A stretch of 64,000 nt of DNA. It comes from Pseudonocardia sp. DSM 110487. GTDB lineage: Bacteria > Actinomycetota > Actinomycetes > Mycobacteriales > Pseudonocardiaceae. The stretch lies in the NCBI RefSeq assembly GCF_019468565.1, contig NZ_CP080521.1, positions 9,796,001 to 9,860,000 of the forward strand, given 5' to 3'. Numbering within the stretch: position 1 is the stretch's first letter; every line of letters begins with the position of its first letter. Positions 57,881 to 64,000 of this stretch are shown here, piece after piece. The notes below the pieces were generated by a model. That model saw only the letters and a program-made list of their open reading frames with translations. It was not told where the DNA came from and did no database searches. The translations under genes and the position numbers were made by a program.

Positions 57881-60857
57881 CCGGACCAGTCCCGTCCATC
57901 ACCGGCAGCCTGACTGCCACTCGCGTCCCCGCGCCCTTCGGGCTCTCCACCACGATCGTTCCGCCCAGCGCCTCCACCCGGTCCCGCAGGCCGATCAGGC
58001 CGGACCCGCCATGGGGATCGGCGCCGCCCACCCCGTCGTCGTCCACCGACAGCTGCAGCGTGCCATCGCGCTCTGCGAGGGACACGGCCACGCGTGACGC
58101 CGTGGCGTGCTTCACCGCGTTGGTCAACGCCTCCGACACCACGTAGTACGCCGCCACCTCGACCGGCTCCGGGAATCGGGCGTCCGTCGTGAGGTCGAGC
58201 TCGACGGGCAGTGGCGCGCGTCGTGCCAACGTGCGCAGGGCCGGCTGCAGCCCGCCCTCGGACAGCATCGCGGGGTGGATCCCCCGTGCGGTCTCCCGAA
58301 GCTCGTCCAACAGATGGCCGAGGTCATCGGCGATCCGGCCGAGGGCGGCCCGTACCTCGGGAATCCCGTCGGGCACACCCGCCTGGGCGAGGCGCAGCTC
58401 GAGCCCGAGCGAGACGATCCGCTGCTGCGCGCCGTCGTGCAGATCCCGCTCGATGCGCCTGCGGGCCTCGTCCGATGCGGTGACGATCCGGACCCTTGAC
58501 GCAGCCAGCTGCGCCTGGTTCTCCGCGTTGCCGATGGCCATCGCGACGAGATCGGTGAAGCGGGCCATCCGCTGCTCGGTGTCGGCCGGCAGCGAGGTGC
58601 CGCTCGACCACGCCATCACCGCCCCCCAGAGCCGCCCGTCCACCGTCACCGGGCTGGCCACCACCGAGTGCACGCCCAGCCGGCGCAGCCGCGCCGCGAC
58701 GGGACCGCGGGCGCGCCCCCACCGATCAGCATCGAACCGAGCCGGCTGACCGGTGCGCCACACCTCCGAGCCGATGTCGATCTCGTCGAGCGGCCAGCCG
58801 ATCCCTGGCGGCCACTGGCCGAGGTTGGCACCGACCCCGACGAGCAGGACGGCCGTGCCGTCCGGCTCGAAGCGGCACACGCCTGCGTCCCCCACCCCGA
58901 GCAGCTCGCGCACCTCCTCGGCAACCGCACGGGAGACCTCGGTGGGGGACGGCCCGGTGGCGACGAGCGTGGCCACCCGTTCCAGCGCACTCTGCTCCGC
59001 CAGCAGCCGGAGGATCTCCGACCGGCTCTCGGTGTTGGCGATCGCGGTGCCGACGAGCTCGGTGAAATGGACGAGCCGCTGCTCCGCATCGGCCGGCAGC
59101 GGACCGCTCCGCGACCCGGCGCCGAGGACCCCCCAGAGCCGCCCCTCCACGATGACCGGGGTCGCGACGAGCGCGCGGATGCCCGAGCCGTGCAGGATGT
59201 CAACGCCCCCGGGCAGCCGGGTGAGATCGTCCAGCCGCAGAGCGTCACCCCGTTCGAGGATCTCCCGCAGCATCGGATTCCTGGAGGCGACCGCTCCGAT
59301 CGGGGCATCGGGCCAGCCGGCGGCCGCCACGATCGTCGCGGTGTCCACCCGGACCAGGAACGCCACATCGACCCCGAGCAACCCGGCGACCTCGTCGGCG
59401 GCGGCCGCGAACACGTCGCGGGGCGCTCCACCCCGCGCGGCGACGGTGGCGACCCGCCGCAGGGCGGCCTGTTCCTCCAGCAGGCGGCTGGTCTGGGCCC
59501 GGTTCTCGGTGTTGCGGACCGCGGTGGAGAGCAGCTCGGCGAACCCCGTGACGCGTTGCGCGATGTCGGGCGGGAATCGCTCGTCGCGGATGCGTGCGAT
59601 GCCGACGGAGCCCCAGACCTCCCCGTCGACCACGATCGGGAGCGCGATGGAATGCCGCACGCCCATGGCACGGATGATCTCGGCGCCCGACCCGGTGAGC
59701 GGCGGTGCCGAGTAGCCCTCCCGGACGGCGGGCCGCCCCGTCCGCAGCGCCTCCGCCATCGCAAGGCCGCTGTCGGGCCGCCAGCGCTCGCCCACCCGCA
59801 GCTCGGGCGGATGCGGGCCGTGCTGGGCCACGATCGTGCACAGCCCATCGGGATCGAGCCGAGTGACGAGCATGGCCTCGGCGTCGAGGACCAGCCGGAT
59901 CTCCTCGGTGACGGCGGGCACCACCTCGTCGGGGGTGGCCTCACCGGCGACCAGCGTGGCCACCCGGTGCAGCGCCGTCTGCACGTCGAGCAGTCGGGTG
60001 ACGTGGGCGTGGCTCTCGGCGTTCGCGATCGCGGTGCCGATGAGCTCGGTGAAGTCGACGAGCCGCTGCTCGGTGGCGGCGGGGAGGCCGCCCGCGCGGG
60101 ATCCCACGCCGAATGCGCCCCACACGCGTCCCTCGACGACGATCGGGCAGCCGACGACGCCCAGCAGCCCCTGCTTCTCGACCGTCTCGGACATGTCGCG
60201 GCGTTGCCGCAGGTCGTCGATGCGCACCACGGACCCGTCCCGCAACGGCTCGAGCGATCGGGGCACGGGCATGGTGCGGCCGACGCTCATTCCCCGGCCC
60301 CGCCACCCACCACCCGCGAGGAACGTCGCCGAGCCATCGGACTCGAACCGCACCAGGGTGGTCAGGTCGGGTTCGAGGAGCCGGGCGATCTCATCGCTGA
60401 CCGCGGCGAACACCTCCCGCGGCTGTGCGCCGCCCGCGACGAGGGTGGCCACCCGGCGCAGCGCCGCCTGCTCCTGCGACAGCCGCGTGGACTCGCGCTC
60501 GTTCCGCCGCAAGCGGGCCGCCTGCCACGCGACGACCACCCCGGTGACCAGGAAGATCGCCAGCGTGACGCCGTATCGCGGGTCCCGGGGCGCAAACGAC
60601 CCGCGCGGGGGGATGAACAGGACGGTGAACACCGCGACGCTCGCCACCGCGCTGACGACACCGGGGCCTGCTCCCCACCAAGTGGCGACGGCCAGCACGG
60701 CGAGCAGGTAGACCAGCGGGCGGCCAACGAGATTCTGCACGTAGAGCTCGAGGAGCGCGACCACCCCGGACGCGGCCGAAACCAGCACCGCACCCGCGAG
60801 CAACCCGCTGCCCCAGCGGCGAAGCCAGGGTGCCACCTGGGCGTTTGCCATCGCCAT
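57858..60857 (-). CDS. Four-GAF-domain sensor histidine kinase (HisKA_3 type)
   Basis: This 999-residue kinase begins with about four membrane helices (residues 14-120, DUF4118-like). Four consecutive GAF domains follow, each announced by a similar linker: AALRRVATLVAGG near 133, TALHRVATLVAG near 293, AALRRVATVAARGG near 463 and SALERVATLVATG near 621. A HisKA_3 dimerisation domain has the phospho-acceptor His in ERDLHDGAQQRIVSLGL (about 805), and the ATPase domain has SEALTNAVKHA and DDDGVGGADPHGGSGLIGLRDR. GAF domains are well conserved with each other, showing internal duplication. Ligands may be heme, cyclic nucleotides or small molecules; none can be assigned. Two response regulators flank it. 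Confidence 0.92.
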   Translation of the reverse strand: MAMANAQVAPWLRRWGSGLLAGAVLVSAASGVVALLELYVQNLVGRPLVYLLAVLAVATWWGAGPGVVSAVASVAVFTVLFIPPRGSFAPRDPRYGVTLAIFLVTGVVVAWQAARLRRNERESTRLSQEQAALRRVATLVAGGAQPREVFAAVSDEIARLLEPDLTTLVRFESDGSATFLAGGGWRGRGMSVGRTMPVPRSLEPLRDGSVVRIDDLRQRRDMSETVEKQGLLGVVGCPIVVEGRVWGAFGVGSRAGGLPAATEQRLVDFTELIGTAIANAESHAHVTRLLDVQTALHRVATLVAGEATPDEVVPAVTEEIRLVLDAEAMLVTRLDPDGLCTIVAQHGPHPPELRVGERWRPDSGLAMAEALRTGRPAVREGYSAPPLTGSGAEIIRAMGVRHSIALPIVVDGEVWGSVGIARIRDERFPPDIAQRVTGFAELLSTAVRNTENRAQTSRLLEEQAALRRVATVAARGGAPRDVFAAAADEVAGLLGVDVAFLVRVDTATIVAAAGWPDAPIGAVASRNPMLREILERGDALRLDDLTRLPGGVDILHGSGIRALVATPVIVEGRLWGVLGAGSRSGPLPADAEQRLVHFTELVGTAIANTESRSEILRLLAEQSALERVATLVATGPSPTEVSRAVAEEVRELLGVGDAGVCRFEPDGTAVLLVGVGANLGQWPPGIGWPLDEIDIGSEVWRTGQPARFDADRWGRARGPVAARLRRLGVHSVVASPVTVDGRLWGAVMAWSSGTSLPADTEQRMARFTDLVAMAIGNAENQAQLAASRVRIVTASDEARRRIERDLHDGAQQRIVSLGLELRLAQAGVPDGIPEVRAALGRIADDLGHLLDELRETARGIHPAMLSEGGLQPALRTLARRAPLPVELDLTTDARFPEPVEVAAYYVVSEALTNAVKHATASRVAVSLAERDGTLQLSVDDDGVGGADPHGGSGLIGLRDRVEALGGTIVVESPKGAGTRVAVRLPVMDGTGPVTASRER

Positions 60858-60899
60858 CCCCGCTCCCCAGACGACGACGCTATCGGGTCGCAGCGACGA

Positions 60900-61268
60900 T
60901 TAGCAGTCCCCGACGGCCACGAGGTCGCAGACGGCGCGCGCGGAGAGGAGGTTCTTCGGGAGGAAGCCGGCCGCGGGGCTCGCCGCGATCAGATCGGCGA
61001 AGTCGTCCTGATCGCGGGTAGAGATCAGGACGACGCGGGACTCGAGATCCGGGAAGTCCGCGACGAGCCGGCGGGTGACCTCGAAGCCGCTCTCGGCGCC
61101 CAGGCTGATGTCGACGAGTACGACGTCCGGGTGCAGCTCCTCCGCCATCTGGAGGGCTTCCTTCTGCGAGGTGGCCGTGCCGACGACGTCGAGGCCGTCG
61201 CGCGTGAGCCGATCCCGGGCGACCGCGAGGAATCGCTCGTTGTCGTCCACGATCATGCACCGCCCCAC
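60900..61268 (-). CDS. Single-domain response regulator
   Basis: This 122-residue protein is a receiver domain alone: RCMIVDDNERFL (acidic pocket), VVLVDISLGAESGFEVTRRL (phospho-acceptor Asp near 52), VVLISTRDQDDF and the Lys in AGFLPKNLL. No output domain follows. The GTG at 61268 gives the common VGRCMIVDDN start; an ATG at 61256 and an in-frame start at 61301 are possible. It lies 42 bp upstream of the kinase gene in the same direction, so the two are probably one operon and it may act as a phosphate sink or adaptor. Confidence 0.88.
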   Translation of the reverse strand: MGRCMIVDDNERFLAVARDRLTRDGLDVVGTATSQKEALQMAEELHPDVVLVDISLGAESGFEVTRRLVADFPDLESRVVLISTRDQDDFADLIAASPAAGFLPKNLLSARAVCDLVAVGDC

Positions 61269-61447
61269 GCGATCAGGATCGCAGCGGTGCCTCCGGCGCA
61301 CATTGAAGGTAGCCGGAAGGTGGGGCTTCCTGTGGGTGCACGTTTCCTGCCAGCCGGTACCGAAGATGGCCGCGAGCCCTGACGACGGCAGCCGTCCGGG
61401 CCGTCATTCTATGGATCGTGAACACCGCGGCAGTGATAAGTAGTGCG

Positions 61448-61711
61448 ATGACGGACTACTTCCTTGCCAACGGCACGAACAAGGCCCCCGCCGCCATGGC
61501 TCCCGCGCACATCGCGTCGTGGCTGGACGCGAGGGGCTACCACATCGTCCGCCTCCCCGCCACGGGGTCGGTCGATCCGGGCGACGTGGATTTCGTCGCC
61601 CGGATCGCCGCCCTGATCGACTGGGATGCGGGTGAGGACGAAGACGACCGGCACGCGATCGTGCGCCGCGTCCTGTCCGCTCTGCACACCGACGTCCGCC
61701 GGGCGGCGTGA
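61448..61711 (+). CDS. Conserved-looking small protein of unknown function
   Basis: I do not recognise this 87-residue protein. It begins MTDYFLANGTNKAPAAMAP, has a helix-strand pattern (HIASWLDARGYHIVRLP) and an acidic middle (WDAGEDEDDRHAIV). No membrane segment or known motif is seen. The ATG at 61448 is preferred; a GTG at 61418 would extend it. It heads a run of small same-strand genes and is followed by a 90-bp gap. Confidence 0.55.
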   Translation: MTDYFLANGTNKAPAAMAPAHIASWLDARGYHIVRLPATGSVDPGDVDFVARIAALIDWDAGEDEDDRHAIVRRVLSALHTDVRRAA

Positions 61712-61801
61712 TGACCACCCGCCGCCCGACGGATCGACCATTCCGTTGCGTCCCCGGCGGACTGGCCAACGCTCCGCACCGCGATCCCGATCGGAGTCCC
61801 G

Positions 61802-61984
61802 ATGCCCGTACCGGCCGTGCTCGACACCGACCCGATCCGTCTCCTGATCCGTCTCGGCCAGCACCTCAAGGGAAAGCCGAGGGGTGCCGCGCTATCCCCC
61901 AGCGCGGCACCCCTCACCCGGTTCGCCGCGGGCGCGGCCTGCTGCTGTCCCTGCTCGGTGGAGCTGCCGGGGGAGGCCGGGTGA
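61802..61984 (+). CDS. Small cysteine-containing hypothetical protein
   Basis: This possible 60-residue protein starts at an ATG preceded by GGAG at an 8-base distance and contains a CCCPC cluster near its end. Its stop overlaps the next start (GTGA). It spans a perfect 15-bp-stem hairpin (61879-61915), which may instead be a terminator, so this gene is uncertain. Confidence 0.4.
   Translation: MPVPAVLDTDPIRLLIRLGQHLKGKPRGAALSPSAAPLTRFAAGAACCCPCSVELPGEAG
61879..61915. terminator. Strong GC hairpin inside or between small genes
   Basis: GAGGGGTGCCGCGCT (61879-61893) pairs perfectly with AGCGCGGCACCCCTC (61901-61915) around a 7-base loop. This would be a strong RNA hairpin and could end transcription of the 61448 gene or attenuate the downstream small genes. 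No T-tract follows. Confidence 0.5.
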
Positions 61985-62235
61985 CCCCGCTGCGGAGGCC
62001 GACCGACGAGCGCCCGTACGAGCCGGTGCGCGCGATCGTCGAGCTGCCGGAACCGATCCGGCCCGCCGGGTACGCCGAGCGGGCCCCTTACAAGCAGACG
62101 TGGCCGGGCGGTGTCCACCTGCTCGGCGGCGGGATCCTGGTGATCCCGGGCCGCACCCTTGACGACCCGGCCGAGGCGCGCGCCCTCGCCGCCGCCATCC
62201 TGGCCGCGGCCGCCCGCATGGAGGCCCCCCGCTGA
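61981..62235 (+). CDS. Small hypothetical protein
   Basis: I do not recognise this 84-residue protein. It contains YEPVRAIVELPEPIRPAGYA, YKQTWPGGVHLLGGGILVIPG and an alanine-rich C-terminal helix. It begins at a GTG overlapping the previous stop by four bases and ends overlapping the next start (TGATG), which supports translation as part of a small operon. Confidence 0.5.
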   Translation: MTPLRRPTDERPYEPVRAIVELPEPIRPAGYAERAPYKQTWPGGVHLLGGGILVIPGRTLDDPAEARALAAAILAAAARMEAPR

Positions 62236-62468
62236 TGGCGATGCCGTTCCTGTTCGTCTACCTCGTCGTCGGGGCGATCCTGCTGATCGTGCTCGTCGGG
62301 TTCGACGGACCCGCGATCACCGCGGCGTTCCGGCGCGACCTGGGCGCCATGCGTGCGCACGGGCGACTCGCCCTGGTGGCCTGCGGCCCCGTCTGGGTGG
62401 CCGGGGCCGTGGCCGCGTGGCCGGTGGTCGCCGCCTGCGAGGCGATCAACTGGCGCGAGCGGGGCTGA
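62235..62468 (+). CDS. Small integral membrane protein of unknown function
   Basis: This 77-residue protein has two hydrophobic segments (PFLFVYLVVGAILLIVLVG at residues 4-22 and LVACGPVWVAGAVAAWPVVAA near 47-67), separated by a basic loop with ITAAFRRDLGAMRAHGRL. Its start shares one base with the previous stop (TGATG). It ends 6 bp before the convergent oxidoreductase stop. Function unknown. Confidence 0.6.
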   Translation: MAMPFLFVYLVVGAILLIVLVGFDGPAITAAFRRDLGAMRAHGRLALVACGPVWVAGAVAAWPVVAACEAINWRERG

Positions 62469-62474
62469 CCCGGC

Positions 62475-63473
62475 TCACCGCTCCAGCTCGGCCGGGCCTT
62501 CCTGGGGCCGCATGCCGAGCTGGTCGGCCACCGCGCCGAGCACGTCCTGCACGGCGATGGTGTCGGCGAGCGGCATCACCGCGCTCTCCGTCCGACCCGC
62601 GAGCACGCCGTCGGTCACCTCCCGCAGCTCGTGGACGTACCCGCCGCCGGTGTGCGGTCGCGTGATCTCCTCCGGTTCGCGGCGGGTGCGATGGAGAACG
62701 ATCACGTCAGGGTGGTGGAACCGGGGCAGGACGTCGATCCAGCCTTCGGTGCCGAACACCCGCATCTGGCCCGGCGTGGCGCAGCGCAGCGACGTGAACA
62801 GCGATGCGGTGCGCCCGTCGGCCCAGCCGAGCAGCACGGCCTCCTCGACATCAACGCCGGACGGCGCGAGAGCGCCGTGCGCGACCACGGTGTCCGGCGT
62901 GCCGAGCACCATCTGCGCGAACGAGACCGGGTAGACGGTCAGGTCGAACAGGGCGCCCCCGCCGACCGCCGGGTTGTAGAACCGGTCCCGCGGGTCGGTG
63001 GGCGCGTTCACCCCGAGCTCGCCCTGCACGCCGCGGACCTCCCCGATCGCGCCGTCGGCGAGCAGCTCGCGCAGCCGCACGATCGCGGGCTGGAAGCGGG
63101 TCCACATCGCCTCCATCACGAACACCCCGGCGTCACGAGCGGCCGTCGCGATCTCCCTCGTGGCGACCGGGGTGACCGTGAAGGACTTCTCGACGAGCAG
63201 GGCCTTGCCCGCCTTGATCGCGGCGAGCGCAACGGCTCGGTGCTGGGGGTGCGGGGTGGCGATGTAGAGCGCGTCCACGTCGGCGTCGTCCAGGATCGCC
63301 CGGTAGGAGTCGTGCGCCCGCTCGATCCCGTTCGCGTCGGCGAACGCCCGTGCCCGCTCGGCCGATCGCGACGCCACCGAGACCACCTCGGCGTCGGGCA
63401 TGTGCACGAAGTCGCGCACGACCCTCGCCGCGATCCGGCCCGGACCCACCACTCCCCAGCGAACGCTCGTCAT
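62475..63473 (-). CDS. Gfo/Idh/MocA-family oxidoreductase
   Basis: This 332-residue NAD(P)-dependent dehydrogenase has the cofactor motif RWGVVGPGRIAARV at the N-terminus, the family signature Lys in LLVEKSFTVTP (about residue 94) and a C-terminal beta-sheet domain with GELGVNAPTDPRDRFYNP and GGALFDLTVYPVSF. These enzymes oxidise sugars or inositols, and this one resembles trans-1,2-dihydrobenzenediol dehydrogenase-type members. The ATG at 63473 is used. It is likely monocistronic, with 88 bp to the next upstream gene. Confidence 0.9.
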   Translation of the reverse strand: MTSVRWGVVGPGRIAARVVRDFVHMPDAEVVSVASRSAERARAFADANGIERAHDSYRAILDDADVDALYIATPHPQHRAVALAAIKAGKALLVEKSFTVTPVATREIATAARDAGVFVMEAMWTRFQPAIVRLRELLADGAIGEVRGVQGELGVNAPTDPRDRFYNPAVGGGALFDLTVYPVSFAQMVLGTPDTVVAHGALAPSGVDVEEAVLLGWADGRTASLFTSLRCATPGQMRVFGTEGWIDVLPRFHHPDVIVLHRTRREPEEITRPHTGGGYVHELREVTDGVLAGRTESAVMPLADTIAVQDVLGAVADQLGMRPQEGPAELER

Positions 63474-63561
63474 GCCGACCATCCTCACCCACCACTCTCC
63501 ACAGCCTGTGGACAACCCCGTGGAAGGATCCGAACGAGTGTTCGACACCAAGCGAACCGGC

Positions 63562-64000
63562 TCACCCTCCGACCAGCCGGGCGACCCGCAGCGCGGGTCG
63601 GTCGCCCTCTCGGAGCGCGCCGTTGCTGATGAACACGGTCTCATCGCGGACGACCACCGCCGTCGTGCCCTCGACGCCGTCGTCGCCGTCGAGCAGGACC
63701 CGATGCGTGCCGTCCGCCGCGACGCCGACCAGCTCGCTCGTATCGTTGAGCGCCGCGAGGATCTCGTCGCCGCGGCCGGTGAAGTCGAAATCGTCGATGC
63801 CGGCCAGGCCCGTGGCGTGCACGGCGACCGGGCCCGCCGCACCCGACTGCTCCACCGGGATGCGCACGATCGTGCCGAGGTCGTAGTTGCTCACCCACGC
63901 CGCTCCTGCCCGCAGCTTCAGCCCGTTCGCCCCGAAGAAGCCGGACGGCGCGAGGGTGGGGTCCGCGTTCCACACCGACGGTTCGCCACCGGACAGTGGG
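63562..64000 (-). CDS. ScyD/ScyE-like beta-propeller protein, C-terminal part (runs off window)
   Basis: About 146 residues are visible, entering from the right edge and ending at 63562. Repeated blade-like stretches (LKLRAGAAWVSNYDLGTIVRIPV, GIDDFDFTGRGDEILAALNDTSELVGV, VVVRDETVFISNG) fit an SMP-30/NHL-type beta-propeller such as the ScyD/ScyE family common in actinobacterial secreted proteins. The signal peptide, if any, lies outside the window. Function is unknown. Confidence 0.6.
   Translation of the reverse strand, partial: PLSGGEPSVWNADPTLAPSGFFGANGLKLRAGAAWVSNYDLGTIVRIPVEQSGAAGPVAVHATGLAGIDDFDFTGRGDEILAALNDTSELVGVAADGTHRVLLDGDDGVEGTTAVVVRDETVFISNGALREGDRPALRVARLVGG

Noticed and set aside
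1..64000. tRNA, rRNA or other standard RNA genes.
   Set aside because: No cloverleaf with a plausible anticodon or T-loop, and no rRNA-like segment, was seen by eye; a covariance scan could not be run.

Overview
The window comes from a very GC-rich actinobacterium. Gene content (mycobacterial-style fadA2-fabG4-htdX, a Rv1318c-like cyclase, CGNR and ECF41-type regulator remnants, actinomycete-type vanHA) fits the Pseudonocardiaceae, but that placement is an inference from protein resemblance. No rRNA, tRNA, CRISPR array or phage structural gene was seen. About 45 genes or gene remnants are described.

Layout. 1-691 is the membrane part of a cyclase running off the left edge. 748-6818 is a fatty-acid beta-oxidation locus: htdX, fabG4 and fadA2 on the minus strand with one-base TGATG couplings, and a TetR regulator plus an acyl-CoA oxidase-like gene running the other way from a shared 47-bp control region. 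6859-9028 is vanH-vanA (D-lactate dehydrogenase and D-Ala-D-Lac ligase) without vanX and with visibly lower GC than its neighbours. It is followed by a repeat module with palindromes (9051-9293) that recurs near 54.7-55.7 kb. 9406-19067 holds ordinary metabolic and regulatory genes: HxlR/NmrA pair, acyl-CoA ligase, amidase, MOSC protein, methionine aminopeptidase with an Xre regulator, methyltransferase, aminotransferase, PPOX protein and D-threonine aldolase-like protein. 19067-23368 has a Bcr-type exporter, a double gene remnant (MFS/CGNR), a YczE-type membrane protein and a TPM-domain membrane protein.

23399-48955, 40% of the window, is one uninterrupted minus-strand gene for a protein of about 8,518 residues. 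By eye it contains: an N-terminal membrane segment; about 600 residues of charged low-complexity and coiled-coil sequence; about 1,500 residues carrying 38 regularly spaced cysteine pairs; a beta-rich part; a helical part; membrane segments; nine helical repeats of about 42 residues; a SecA-like ATPase; many more membrane segments; a PP2C-type phosphatase; a PI3/4-kinase/HipA-like domain; and a C-terminal trypsin-like protease with an intact His-Asp-Ser triad. This is the main candidate for an undescribed system: a single polypeptide combining a translocase-like motor, reversible phosphorylation modules, a protease and a probable exported cysteine-rich stalk.

48956-64000. Two more gene remnants (amidohydrolase, ECF41-like sigma factor) lie just upstream of the giant gene. 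Then come a PadR/esterase pair, a GH3 beta-glucosidase with its LacI regulator, a 1.38-kb gene-free region (54501-55882) that contains a 644-bp imperfect palindrome inside the second repeat module, an MFS exporter with a MarR-type palindrome but no marR gene, a four-GAF sensor kinase flanked by two response regulators, a run of four small uncharacterised genes, an oxidoreductase, and a beta-propeller-like protein running off the right edge.
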